This document shows positions 23,854 to 31,729 of a stretch of DNA of 64,000 nt, one piece after another. The position numbers and the translations under genes were made by a program. Source of the DNA: Glycomyces tritici (GTDB lineage: Bacteria; Actinomycetota; Actinomycetes; Mycobacteriales; Micromonosporaceae); the NCBI RefSeq assembly GCF_030403505.1, contig NZ_JAUEMJ010000001.1, forward strand, positions 1,076,606 to 1,140,605, written 5' to 3'. Position 1 is the stretch's first letter; each line of letters begins with the position of its first letter. The notes below the pieces were generated by a model that did no database searches, had not been told where the DNA came from, and was given only the letters and a program-made list of their open reading frames with translations.

Positions 23854-25393
23854 GTGCAGATCCTCTCGCCTCAGTTCCCGCCCATAGCGGTATACCACTA
23901 ATGGAGACGGTATACCGTTGCACCGACCCCCGGCCACCGGCCGGGCCCGCGGAGAGAGAAGCGCCATGACCCGAGCCGAACAGGTCTACCAGGCCCTGCG
24001 CGAGCGCATCGTCACCGTCGCCCTCACGCCCGGCGCGCGGCTCATCGAACGCGACCTCGCCGCCGAGTTCGAGGTCTCCCGCATCCCCCTGCGGGAGGCG
24101 CTGCAGCGCCTGGCGGCCGACGGCCTCGTCACCACGGTCCCCGGCCAGGGCAGCATCGTCACCGTGCCCACCCCGAAGGACATCGAAGACCTCCTCGACG
24201 TGCGAGCCGGACTCGAACCGCTCGCCGCCCGCCTCGCCGCCACCGGAGCCGGGCCCGAGGCCCTGGCCCGCCTGCGCGACTGCGTCCGCCCCCAGGCCGA
24301 CCCTGAAGCGCTCACCGAGGCCAACGCGGCCTTCCACCGCGAGGTCACGGCCGCCGCGGGCAACCCGCTCCTCGCCCAGATCATGGAGCCCCTCGAAGCG
24401 CGCATGCGCTGGCTCTTCCACCTGTCCGCCGAACGCGACCCCGACCGCCAGCGCCTCGAGCACGCCGAACTCCTCGAAGCGCTCGAAGCGGCCGACCCCG
24501 ACCGGGCCGCCGCGATCGCCCTGGCGCACATCGAGGACGGGCGCGGCCCGACCCTGGCGGCGACGCGCCGCTGGCGGCTCGAAGCGGTGGACCCCAACGA
24601 GGCCACGAAGACCCGCCGCCGACCGGCGCGCACGGCGAAGCCGCAGGCGTCTTGACCTGCGGATACGCGGAATGTCGGACCCTTGTGGGAGTGTGGTCCT
24701 TTTCGGTTGGTCGGAGGCGGATGCGGGTGGGAAGGGGCATGCCCTACGCGCCGCGGCCGTCGCCCCGGCGCGTAACGCGTAACGCGTAACGCGTAACGCG
24801 TAACGCCAGAGACTGTGCAGCGCGATCTCCAGCTCACCGAGCATGTTGCGCAGCAGCGGCATCGAGAGGCCGATGACCGTGCCCGGGTCGCCGTCGATGC
24901 GGTCGATGAACGCCGAGCCGTAGCCGTCGAGCGTGAACGAGCCGGCCACGTGCAGCGGCTCCCCCGTCGCCACGTACGCGGCGATCTCCTCGTCGGAGAC
25001 CTCCGCGAAGTGCACGACCGTCCCCGCCGAGCGCACGATCTGCCGGTCGGCGGCCACGTCGATCAGGCAGTGCCCGGTGTAGAGCGTCCCTGAGTTCCCG
25101 CGCATCCGCTTCCACCGCGACGTCGCCTCTTCGGGCCCGCCGGGCTTGCCGAGGATCTCGTGCCCGAAGTGCAGCACCGAGTCGCACCCCAGCACCAGCG
25201 AATCAGGGCCCACCAGGTTCAGGACCGCGTTCGCCTTCATCTCCGCGAGCGTCGCCGCCAGCTCGGCCGGGTCGTGGCCCATCACCTGGCTCTCGTCGAC
25301 GCCGGAGACGATCACCTGCGGCTCGATCCCGGCCGCCTTCAGCAGCTCGCGGCGCGCAGGCGACTGCGAAGCGAGGACGAACGGTCGGCTCAA
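23810..25393 (-). CDS. Maf family nucleotide pyrophosphatase with run-on C-terminus
   Basis: The first 196 residues (25393 down to about 24806) are a full Maf domain: LASQSPARRELLKAAG, GVDE, LGCDSVLHFGHEILGKP, and DGYGSAFIDRIDGDPGTVIGLSMPLL. Maf proteins hydrolyse non-canonical NTPs. A normal Maf stops near LGELEIALHSLW. Here there is no stop: the frame runs through a five-copy 7-bp repeat and continues antisense through the whole gntR gene to 23810, adding about 330 Arg/Gly-rich residues. The extension is almost certainly not a domain. The TTG start overlaps the accE stop (TTGA), so maf follows accE in an operon. Confidence 0.7.
   Translation of the reverse strand: MSRPFVLASQSPARRELLKAAGIEPQVIVSGVDESQVMGHDPAELAATLAEMKANAVLNLVGPDSLVLGCDSVLHFGHEILGKPGGPEEATSRWKRMRGNSGTLYTGHCLIDVAADRQIVRSAGTVVHFAEVSDEEIAAYVATGEPLHVAGSFTLDGYGSAFIDRIDGDPGTVIGLSMPLLRNMLGELEIALHSLWRYALRVTRYALRAGATAAARRACPFPPASASDQPKRTTLPQGSDIPRIRRSRRLRLRRARRSAAGLRGLVGVHRFEPPAARRRQGRAAPVLDVRQGDRGGPVGVGRFERFEEFGVLEALAVGVAFGGQVEEPAHARFEGLHDLGEERVARGGRDLAVEGRVGLGERFRVGLGADAVAQAGQGLGPGSGGGEAGGERFESGSHVEEVFDVLRGGHGDDAALAGDRGDEAVGRQALQRLPQGDAGDLELGGEVAFDEPRAGREGDGDDALAQGLVDLFGSGHGASLSAGPAGGRGSVQRYTVSISGIPLWAGTEARGSAHDRPAAARRPALGP
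23889..23918. promoter_or_regulatory. double palindromic GntR operator
   Basis: Two copies of GGTATACC (23889-23896 and 23909-23916) are spaced exactly 20 bp centre to centre, two helical turns. The second extends to the perfect palindrome ACGGTATACCGT. They lie between the divergent amidohydrolase and gntR genes and resemble FCD-type GntR half-sites (TNGTNNNACNA-like). This is the likely autoregulatory and target operator. Confidence 0.7.
23966..24655 (+). CDS. GntR family transcriptional regulator (FCD type)
   Basis: 229 residues. The N-terminal winged helix-turn-helix (1-70) reads EQVYQALRERIVTVALTPGARLIERDLAAEFEVSRIPLREALQRLAADG. The C-terminal FCD helical effector domain follows (about 75-215), with metal-ligand-type residues in FHREVTAAAGN and EHAELLEALE. 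The ATG at 23966 follows GAGAGAGAAG. The divergent amidohydrolase and the double GGTATACC site indicate a local substrate-responsive repressor. Confidence 0.9.
   Translation: MTRAEQVYQALRERIVTVALTPGARLIERDLAAEFEVSRIPLREALQRLAADGLVTTVPGQGSIVTVPTPKDIEDLLDVRAGLEPLAARLAATGAGPEALARLRDCVRPQADPEALTEANAAFHREVTAAAGNPLLAQIMEPLEARMRWLFHLSAERDPDRQRLEHAELLEALEAADPDRAAAIALAHIEDGRGPTLAATRRWRLEAVDPNEATKTRRRPARTAKPQAS
24769..24803. repeat. five tandem copies of a 7-bp repeat at the Maf C-terminus
   Basis: CGCGTAA occurs five times without interruption. It lies immediately after the last codon with Maf homology. On the minus strand the repeat has no stop codon in any frame, so expansion here could have removed the original maf stop. 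Confidence 0.9.
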
Positions 25394-25599
25394 CGGTCCA
25401 TGCCCCTGCGGGCCGGGACCGCGGTGTCGCGCCAGGACCGGCGCACCCGCAGCTGCAGCCCCGGGTTCGACCAGGCGGCCCGGCGGCTCGGCGCCTCGGA
25501 CTCCTCGACCGGGCGCGGCAGGGCCGTGATCAGCCCGACCAGCGCGGCGAGCTCCTCATCTGTGGGGTTGCCACGGACGACCTTGAGTTCCAGACTCAT
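25390..25599 (-). CDS. accE: acyl-CoA carboxylase epsilon subunit
   Basis: A 69-residue actinobacterial epsilon subunit of acyl-CoA carboxylase. It stabilises and stimulates the complex of biotinylated alpha and carboxyltransferase beta subunits. The signature is LKVVRGNPTDEELAALVGLI with a C-terminal SNPGLQLRVRRSWRDTAVPARRG. It starts six bases after the NYN gene stop and overlaps maf in TTGA. The beta subunit gene is upstream in the same direction, separated by the NYN gene and a terminator. Confidence 0.9.
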   Translation of the reverse strand: MSLELKVVRGNPTDEELAALVGLITALPRPVEESEAPSRRAAWSNPGLQLRVRRSWRDTAVPARRGMDR

Positions 25600-25605
25600 C
25601 GAGAA

Positions 25606-26619
25606 CTACTCCTCGTCGATATCGAATTCGCGGTGCACCCGCTCCCAGAAGCCGTCGCGGACCCAGATCCGCGCTTCCGGGTGGTCGCGTAGAGAGTATC
25701 CGAGTTCCTTCTCGGCTTCCACCAGCAGCTCCTTGTCGATGACCGTGGGCAGCTGGGGGCCGGGGAGCAGATCCGCTATGTTGTCCGCGCCCCTGGTCAG
25801 GAGCCATTTGTGGCCCACGTACTCCCCGATCTGGCGCACGGTCTCGGGGTCGAGCTTCTCACCGGTCTGCGTGGTGCGGACGAATTTCGGCCGAGCGGAC
25901 TCGGCTTGGGCCAGCGCCTCGGCGGCGTTCATGGTGACGGCCACGGACTGGCGCTGGCCGAAGACCGCGGCCGGGCTGGGCACACGCGGTTCGGGCTGCG
26001 TCATGGGCGCGCCGACCATGCTGTACGTGGCCGCGGCGGCGGTGCCGCTCTTGGTGAAGTACGCCCGGAGGTCTTCGGCTTCGATGGTGGCGACGGTGTC
26101 GGACTCCCACACCAGGCGCTCGGCCTGGTTGGTGCCGTAGGGCGGCTCGACGCCCCAGAGGTGGACGCGCACGCCGTAGGCCTGGGCGACCTCGACGGCG
26201 GGGACCATGTCCTCGTCGCCGGCGAGGAGGATGGCCTCGTGGACGGCGTGGTGGCGGGCGAGCAGTTCGAGGTCGGAGCGGATCTGGGCGTCGACGCCTT
26301 TCTGCTGGCCGCGCGAGTTGAGGTTTCCGAGGCGGACTTTGACGAATTCCATGTTGGCGATGACGCGCTGGTCGACGGTGGGCACGCGGTCGCGGGCGGC
26401 GTCGAACCAGTACAGGCGGAGCAGTTCGCCGTCGGAGAGGTGGTGGGCGGCGCGTTCGATGAGGGATTTGATGAGCTTCTCGGCGTCGACGCGGTAGTCG
26501 CGGCGGGAGGTGGCGTCGAGCAGGAGCTCCGCCGCCGCCGCGTAGAGGTAGCCGACGTCGATCAATATGGCGTACCGCCGGGACGGCGATCCTGGCAGCA
26601 TCCCTCCGAAAGGTGTCAT
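25606..26619 (-). CDS. NYN domain (PIN-like) nuclease protein
   Basis: 337 residues. An N-terminal NYN domain (about 10-175) carries the acidic residues of the PIN-like nuclease fold: AILIDVGYLY, YWFDAARD, KGVDAQIRSDLELLA and LLAGDEDMVPAV. A linker is followed by a C-terminal region (EKLDPETVRQIGEYVGHKWLL) that resembles small winged domains found behind NYN. Proteins of this kind are predicted RNases. It is placed between pccB and accE in the same direction. ATG 26619 follows GGGAG. Confidence 0.82.
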   Translation of the reverse strand: MTPFGGMLPGSPSRRYAILIDVGYLYAAAAELLLDATSRRDYRVDAEKLIKSLIERAAHHLSDGELLRLYWFDAARDRVPTVDQRVIANMEFVKVRLGNLNSRGQQKGVDAQIRSDLELLARHHAVHEAILLAGDEDMVPAVEVAQAYGVRVHLWGVEPPYGTNQAERLVWESDTVATIEAEDLRAYFTKSGTAAAATYSMVGAPMTQPEPRVPSPAAVFGQRQSVAVTMNAAEALAQAESARPKFVRTTQTGEKLDPETVRQIGEYVGHKWLLTRGADNIADLLPGPQLPTVIDKELLVEAEKELGYSLRDHPEARIWVRDGFWERVHREFDIDEE

Positions 26620-26639
26620 GGCCCACTCCCAATCGTCGG

Positions 26640-26658
26640 GCGGGACGAATTGTCCCGC
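26640..26658. promoter_or_regulatory. inverted repeat upstream of the NYN gene
   Basis: A perfect 7-bp inverted repeat with a 5-nt spacer sits 21 bases before the NYN start, downstream of a TTATAC -10-like hexamer on the minus strand. It may be an operator or an mRNA hairpin. Confidence 0.35.
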
Positions 26659-26815
26659 TTCCCCCAGCTGTATAAGACGGTACCCGGATCGGGCTCCAGG
26701 GATGGGAGTGGTGCGCGACGCTTTGGGTGGCAAAGCGGTTTCGCCCGGTAGCGGGCGCGGGCGGCGTGGCGGACGCGTGGGGGTCTCACCGGATCGGGTG
26801 AGAGGAAACGGCAAA

Positions 26816-26878
26816 GGGCGGCGGGGCCGGCCGCGGTGAAGCGTGCGAACCGTGCTTGCGCGACGGCCCCCGCCGCCC
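26816..26878 (-). terminator. terminator of pccB
   Basis: Two arms of 11 perfectly paired GC-rich bases (26816-26826 with 26868-26878) enclose a 41-nt loop. They are followed on the minus strand by CTTTGCCGTTTCC. It lies past the pccB stop and before the NYN gene. Confidence 0.5.
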
Positions 26879-26890
26879 TCTCGGTGCCCG

Positions 26891-28465
26891 CTACAGCGGG
26901 ATGTTGCCGTGCTTCTTGGCGGGCAGCTCGTCGCGCTTGGAGGCGTTCATGCGCAGGCCGCGCACGAGCATCGCCCGGGTCTCGCGCGGCTGGATGACCG
27001 CGTCGATGTAGCCGAGCTCGGCCGCGACGTACGGGTTGTTCAGCTTCTCCTCGTACTCGGCCATGAGCTCGGCGCGCTTGGCCTGCTCGTCGTCGGCCTT
27101 GGCGAGTTCGCGCCGGTAGAGGATGTTGACCGCGCCCTGGGAGCCCATGACCGCGATCTCCGCGGTCGGCCACGCCAGGTTAAGGTCGGCGCCGACGCCC
27201 TTGGAGCCCATGACGCAGTACGCGCCGCCGTAGTCCTTGCGGGTGACGACGGTGAGCTTGGGGACGGTGGCCTCGGCGTACGCGTAGATGAGCTTCGCGC
27301 CGCGGCGGATGATGCCGTCGTGCTCCTGCGAGGTGCCCGGCAGGAAGCCCGGGACGTCCACGAAGGAGATGATCGGGATGTTGAAGGCGTCGCAGAAGCG
27401 GATGAACCGCGCGGCCTTCTCCGAGGCGTCGATGTCGAGGCAGCCGGCGAAGTGCATGGGCTGGTTGGCGACGACGCCGACGGGCTTGCCGTCGAGGCGG
27501 CCGAACCCGGTGATGATGTTCTTCGCGAACAGCGCCTGGGTCTCCAGGAACTCGCCGTCGTCGAGCACCGATTCGAGGACCTTGTGCATGTCGTACGGCT
27601 GGTTCGCCGAGTCGGGGATGACGGTGTCGAGTTCGAGGTCCGTGGCGGTGAGGTCGAGTTCGACGTCCTTGGACTCGTAGGCGGGCGGCTCGTCGAGGTT
27701 GTTCGACGGCAGGTACGAGAGGAGGTGCTTGACGTACTCGAGCGCGTCGGTCTCGTCCGAGGCCAGGTAGTGGGCGTTGCCCGCGACCGCGTTGTGGGTG
27801 CGGGCGCCGCCGAGCTCCTCCATGCCGACGTCCTCGCCGGTGACGGCGCGGACGACGTCGGGTCCGGTGATGAACATGTGGCTGGTCTGGTCGACCATCA
27901 CGGTGAAGTCGGTGATCGCCGGCGAGTAGACGGCGCCGCCGGCGCAGGGGCCCATGATGAGCGAGATCTGCGGGATGACGCCGGAGGCGCGCACGTTCCG
28001 GAAGAAGATCTCGGAGTAGCCGCCGAGGGAGGCCACGCCTTCCTGGATGCGGGCGCCGCCGGAGTCGGAGATGCCGATGATCGGGCGGCCGGTGCGCAGC
28101 GCGAGGTCCTGGATCTTGGTGATCTTCTCGCCCGAGACCTGCCCGAGCGAGCCGCCGAGGACGGTGAAGTCCTGCGCGAACACGCAGACCTCGCGGCCTT
28201 CGATGGTGCCGTAGCCGGTGACGACGCCGTCGCCGTACGGCCGGTTGGCCTCCATGCCGAAGCTGGTCGAGTGGTGCTTGCGCAAGGCGTCCAGTTCGAC
28301 GAACGACCCCTCGTCGAGCAGCTGCTCGAGGCGTTCGCGGGCGGTGCGCTTGCCCTTCTCGTGCTGCTTCTCGATCGCCCGGGGGTTCCCGGTGGCCGAT
28401 TCGGAGAGGCGCTCGGCCAGGTCGGTGAGCCGCCCGGCGGTCGTGTGGAAGTCGATGTCGGTCAC
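26891..28465 (-). CDS. pccB: acyl-CoA (propionyl-CoA) carboxylase beta subunit
   Basis: 524 residues, the carboxyltransferase subunit that transfers CO2 from biotin to propionyl- or acetyl-CoA. The N-half crotonase fold has [19 protein letters not shown] and [13 protein letters not shown]. The C-half has [20 protein letters not shown] and [14 protein letters not shown]. Asp in the [16 protein letters not shown] region is the position that sets acyl chain choice in this family. GTG 28465 is the likely start. It diverges from birA, which loads biotin on the partner alpha subunit. The alpha subunit gene is not in this window. Confidence 0.95.
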   Translation of the reverse strand: MTDIDFHTTAGRLTDLAERLSESATGNPRAIEKQHEKGKRTARERLEQLLDEGSFVELDALRKHHSTSFGMEANRPYGDGVVTGYGTIEGREVCVFAQDFTVLGGSLGQVSGEKITKIQDLALRTGRPIIGISDSGGARIQEGVASLGGYSEIFFRNVRASGVIPQISLIMGPCAGGAVYSPAITDFTVMVDQTSHMFITGPDVVRAVTGEDVGMEELGGARTHNAVAGNAHYLASDETDALEYVKHLLSYLPSNNLDEPPAYESKDVELDLTATDLELDTVIPDSANQPYDMHKVLESVLDDGEFLETQALFAKNIITGFGRLDGKPVGVVANQPMHFAGCLDIDASEKAARFIRFCDAFNIPIISFVDVPGFLPGTSQEHDGIIRRGAKLIYAYAEATVPKLTVVTRKDYGGAYCVMGSKGVGADLNLAWPTAEIAVMGSQGAVNILYRRELAKADDEQAKRAELMAEYEEKLNNPYVAAELGYIDAVIQPRETRAMLVRGLRMNASKRDELPAKKHGNIPL

Positions 28466-28495
28466 GACTCGGATCGTATCGGCCTTCCCTGTGGC

Positions 28496-28501
28496 TACGC
28501 T
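28496..28501 (+). promoter_or_regulatory. -10 box, leaderless promoter for birA
   Basis: TACGCT is followed by six bases and the GTG at 28508. The alternative ATG at 28502 would lie upstream of the predicted transcription start. Confidence 0.45.
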
Positions 28502-28507
28502 ATGTGC

Positions 28508-29305
28508 GTGAGCACACCGATGAGAAAGCCACTGGACCGGCACGAGCTCTGGTCGCTGTTGTCGGAGAAGTCCGGCTTCTGGACCGAGCTCGATGTGGTG
28601 CAAGTCACCGGTTCGACGAACGCGGACCTGGCCGAGGCCGCCAAGCACGGCGCTCCCCAGGGGAAGGTCCTCATCGCCGAGGAGCAGTCGCACGGCCGCG
28701 GCCGCCTCGACCGCCAGTGGGTGAGCCCGCCCCGCGCCGGACTCACCATGTCGTTCCTCCTGCGGCCCACCGTGCCGCGCGAGCAGTGGGGCACGCTGAG
28801 CCTCCTCACCGCCGTCGCCCTCGAGGAGTCGCTCAAGGCCGTGTGCGGCGTCAGTGCGAAGCTCAAGTGGCCCAACGACGTCCTCATCGACGGCCGGAAG
28901 GTCTGCGGCATCCTCGCCCAGGTCGAGGGGAACGCGGTGATCGTCGGCGCCGGGCTGAACGTCTCGCTCACCGAGGAGGAGCTGCCGGTCCCCGAGGCCA
29001 CCTCGCTGCAGATCGCCGGGGCCTCGACACTGGACCGCACCGAGATCGCCGCCGGTTTCCTCGCCCACGTCGCGGCCGTCTACGAGACCTGGAACGAGCG
29101 CGGACCGGGCTCCGTGATCGAGCGGTGGCGCCGCAATTCGGCGACTCTGGGACGCCACGTCGCGGTATCGTTCCCCAACGGCCGCAACCTCACCGGCCGC
29201 GCCGCGGGCATCGACGAGAACGGCTGCCTGCGGATCGCCGCCCCTGACGGCACCGTGGAGACCGTCGCCGCCGGCGACATCGTCCACCTGCGGCCCCAGG
29301 GCTAG
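28508..29305 (+). CDS. birA: biotin--[acetyl-CoA-carboxylase] ligase
   Basis: 265 residues from GTG 28508. It activates biotin with ATP and transfers it to the biotin carboxyl carrier lysine. The ligase core has [17 protein letters not shown], the biotinoyl-AMP loop [33 protein letters not shown] and VGAGLNV. A C-terminal SH3-like domain follows. There is no N-terminal DNA-binding domain, so it is a monofunctional ligase without repressor function. It diverges from pccB with only 42 bases between the two starts. Confidence 0.93.
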   Translation: MSTPMRKPLDRHELWSLLSEKSGFWTELDVVQVTGSTNADLAEAAKHGAPQGKVLIAEEQSHGRGRLDRQWVSPPRAGLTMSFLLRPTVPREQWGTLSLLTAVALEESLKAVCGVSAKLKWPNDVLIDGRKVCGILAQVEGNAVIVGAGLNVSLTEEELPVPEATSLQIAGASTLDRTEIAAGFLAHVAAVYETWNERGPGSVIERWRRNSATLGRHVAVSFPNGRNLTGRAAGIDENGCLRIAAPDGTVETVAAGDIVHLRPQG

Positions 29306-29363
29306 CGCCCCGACATCCCGCGCGGCGCGGCGCCGTGAAGCACAGCAGCGAAGGAGCAGCGCA

Positions 29364-30356
29364 TTGGCCGACCAGGCGCACGGCGACGAACCCTTCGAGG
29401 CCCGGCAGCCTCCGGGGCCGACCGGCCTCGACCCCGAGGCCGAAGGGCTCTACCGGCTCCTGCTGTCCAAGTCGGACGGTTCCGTCTCGCAGCTCGCGGC
29501 CGACTCGGGACTCCCGCCCGGCCGCACCAGGGACGTCCTCATGCGCCTGGTGGACGACGGCTTCGCCACGATGGTCGCCGACTCCAGCTTCCGCGCCGTC
29601 GGACCCGACACCGTCCTCGGCGGGCGCATCGCCTCTCAGCTCGGCGACGTCCTCGGCGAGTACGAGGCCCTGCGCGAACTCCTCGAGATCCACCGCGCCG
29701 GCCCCGGCCCGGGCGGCCGCGAGCAGGGCAGCTGGGAGGTCGTCTCCGGCCCCGTCGCGATCCGCTCGCGCCTGCGGCAGCTCAAGGCCAGCGCCGAGAA
29801 GCGGCTGCGCACGTTCGTGCGCCCGCCCATGGTCCTGCCCGTCCCCGAAACCGCACTGCACGAGGGCCTGCAGGCCCGCGGGGTCTGCCACCGCATCCTC
29901 TTCGACCGCAGCGTGCTCGACATCGACCCGTACTCGGACTACCTGCGCCACGCGCTCGCCTCGGGCGACGAGGTGCGGTTCGCGAAGCGGCTGCCGCTCA
30001 AGCTCCTCATCGTGGACGACAAGACCGCGCTCATGGAGGAGGGCGGCGGACGCCCGAAGGCGATCGTCACCAGCAACCGCTCCATCGTGGAGCTCGCGGG
30101 CGCGCTGTTCGACCAGTTGTGGTCGGCGGGCATCCCCGCGACGACCGCGTCCAGCAGCGCCCAGCGGATCGACGAGGACGACGCGGTCCTGCTGGGGCTC
30201 TTGATCGCCGGGCTCACGGACCAGTCGATCGCGTCGAAGCTCGGCATCGGCCTGCGGACCGTGCAGCGCCGCGTGCGCGAGCTCATGGATCTGGCCGACG
30301 TGGACACCCGCATCCAGCTGGGCTGGCACGCCGCGAAGAACGGTTGGGTGCCATAG
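29364..30356 (+). CDS. helix-turn-helix regulator with LuxR-type C-terminus
   Basis: 330 residues. An N-terminal TrmB-like winged helix ([39 protein letters not shown]) leads to a central region of mixed structure with IVDDKTALM and [19 protein letters not shown], a phospholipase-D-like sensor pattern. The C-terminus is a LuxR-type helix-turn-helix ([33 protein letters not shown]). This domain order is common in actinomycete regulators of secondary metabolism and development. The TTG start has AAGGAG upstream. Targets and signal are unknown. Confidence 0.85.
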   Translation: MADQAHGDEPFEARQPPGPTGLDPEAEGLYRLLLSKSDGSVSQLAADSGLPPGRTRDVLMRLVDDGFATMVADSSFRAVGPDTVLGGRIASQLGDVLGEYEALRELLEIHRAGPGPGGREQGSWEVVSGPVAIRSRLRQLKASAEKRLRTFVRPPMVLPVPETALHEGLQARGVCHRILFDRSVLDIDPYSDYLRHALASGDEVRFAKRLPLKLLIVDDKTALMEEGGGRPKAIVTSNRSIVELAGALFDQLWSAGIPATTASSSAQRIDEDDAVLLGLLIAGLTDQSIASKLGIGLRTVQRRVRELMDLADVDTRIQLGWHAAKNGWVP

Positions 30357-30550
30357 CAAAAGCGAGCGGCCGACGGGTTCAGGGATTTCGCCCGAATCGG
30401 GGGACGAACCGCGATGCCTGGGTGTTGTACTGTGCTTTTGGTATTTGTACCCATGGCACGACTTGCGAACCGCGGACTGGCAGCCTCGGTGAAGCCTGCG
30501 GGCCGTGAATGCGTCCTGCCCCCGCCCGTTCTCACTCCTGGAGGTCCGCA

Positions 30551-31075
30551 GTGGGATATCCCGACGATCAACTCGCCCGCGGTGAAGTGGTCAAGCTGCA
30601 CACCCGCCCGCACTGGAAGGAAGGTGTCGGCCCCGTCCTGTGGTTCGTCGTCTTCCTCGCCATCGGCGCCATCGCGATCACGTTCACCGCGCGGATCGAC
30701 GAGAGCTGGTCCCTGTGGCTGATCCTCGCCGAAGTCGTGCTCTTCCTGGCCCTGCTCATCTGGCTCTCGGTGCTGCCGTGGATCCGCTGGCGCTCCACCC
30801 ACTACGTGATCACCGACCAGCGCATCATGTGGCGCGAAGGCCTCGTGACCCGCGAGAGCCGCCACATCCCGCTGGCGCGCGTGAACACCGTGTCGTACAC
30901 CCAGAACGTCTGGGAGCGGATCTTCGGGTTCGGCGACATGAACATCGACTCGGCCTCTGACGACGGCGAGATCAACCTGATCGACGTCCCGAAGGTCGAC
31001 AAGACCAAGGCGCTGCTGTACCAGCTGGCCGAGGACGACCGCTCGCGTCGTGCCGGCGCGGCCGACGGCACCTGA
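30551..31075 (+). CDS. PH domain-containing membrane protein
   Basis: 174 residues. Two transmembrane helices (GPVLWFVVFLAIGAIAITF and LWLILAEVVLFLALLIWLSVLPW) precede a bacterial PH-like domain (bPH2): THYVITDQRIMWREGLVTRESRHIPLARVNTVSYTQNVWERIFGFGDMNI. These proteins are membrane-associated and of unclear function. The GTG start at 30551 has GGAGG at good spacing. A strong terminator follows. The 194 bases upstream hold a repeated TTGTAC (30425-30450 region) but no clear promoter. Confidence 0.87.
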   Translation: MGYPDDQLARGEVVKLHTRPHWKEGVGPVLWFVVFLAIGAIAITFTARIDESWSLWLILAEVVLFLALLIWLSVLPWIRWRSTHYVITDQRIMWREGLVTRESRHIPLARVNTVSYTQNVWERIFGFGDMNIDSASDDGEINLIDVPKVDKTKALLYQLAEDDRSRRAGAADGT

Positions 31076-31094
31076 CCGCCCGAGGCGTGACGAG

Positions 31095-31121
31095 AGGCCC
31101 GTGCCGTTGCGGCGCGGGCCT
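31095..31121 (+). terminator. terminator after the PH-domain gene
   Basis: An 11-bp stem with one G-T pair (31095-31105 with 31111-31121) and a 5-nt loop, followed by TCTGCG. It lies between convergent genes and may serve both. Confidence 0.6.
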
Positions 31122-31142
31122 TCTGCGTCGACCGGGGCTGCG

Positions 31143-31670
31143 TCAGCCGACCGAGGACCGGGCCAGTTCGGGGTCGTGCCGGAAGACCCAGGTGCGGTAG
31201 GCGAAGAATCGGAAGACCGAGCCGAGGCCGACGCCGACGATGTTGCCTGCGATGTTCACCGCGAGGTCGTTGTCGAAGTACTGCGGCCAGACCGCGGCGA
31301 GACCGGAGTTGGCCCAGAGGCAGGCGAGGGCGATGAGCAGGCCGATGCCGTTGAAGAAGAAGTAGAGGGCGTACTGGCGGTGGGCGGCGGCGCTGCCGCG
31401 GCGCTCGCGCCAGGTCCAGTGGCGGTTCCCGAAGAACGCGACGGTCATCGCGATGACGGCGGAGATGATCTTGGCGTACCACTCGGACCAGTCGAGGCCG
31501 AGAAACATCAGGTTGAACAGCCCGATGTCGACCACGTAGGCCACACCGCCGACCCCGGCGAAGCGGATCAGCTCGGCCGCGTGGCGTTTCAGCAGGTCAA
31601 TGGCGCGCACGAACAGACCCGTGAGGCCGCGGCGGGCCGGGGGCGACGGAGTCTCAATGGAGGTCGACAT
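31143..31670 (-). CDS. GtrA family membrane protein
   Basis: 175 residues with four transmembrane helices. The GtrA signature is LIRFAGVGGVAYVVDIGLFNLMF in helix 1, followed by ISAVIAMTVAFFGNRHWTWRER and, near the end, VFRFFAYRTWVF. GtrA proteins are thought to flip polyprenyl-linked sugars in cell-envelope glycosylation. ATG 31670 is chosen over the preceding TTG because of the TAGGCT box eight bases upstream. Confidence 0.88.
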   Translation of the reverse strand: MSTSIETPSPPARRGLTGLFVRAIDLLKRHAAELIRFAGVGGVAYVVDIGLFNLMFLGLDWSEWYAKIISAVIAMTVAFFGNRHWTWRERRGSAAAHRQYALYFFFNGIGLLIALACLWANSGLAAVWPQYFDNDLAVNIAGNIVGVGLGSVFRFFAYRTWVFRHDPELARSSVG

Positions 31671-31678
31671 CAAGCCAC

Positions 31679-31684
31679 AGCCTA
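31679..31684 (-). promoter_or_regulatory. -10 box for the GtrA gene
   Basis: TAGGCT on the minus strand ends eight bases before the ATG at 31670. No ribosome binding site is visible. Confidence 0.35.
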
Positions 31685-31729
31685 CCCGGAGCAGCGCGGG
31701 AGCGATACCGCCGAGATGCGCGGCCGGGC

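Noticed and set aside
24769..24803. Possible CRISPR or origin iterons
   Set aside because: The unit is only 7 bp with no spacers, and there is no cas, rep or partition gene nearby.
23810..24805. C-terminal extension of the maf frame as a real protein domain
   Set aside because: It is exactly antisense to gntR and the Arg/Gly-rich translation has the character of a shadow frame. It is reported only as the consequence of a missing stop codon.
30357..30550. Repeated TTGTAC and short hairpins as an operator before the PH-domain gene
   Set aside because: The repeats are short, separated by 14 bases and not placed clearly relative to a promoter, so there is not enough to call a site.
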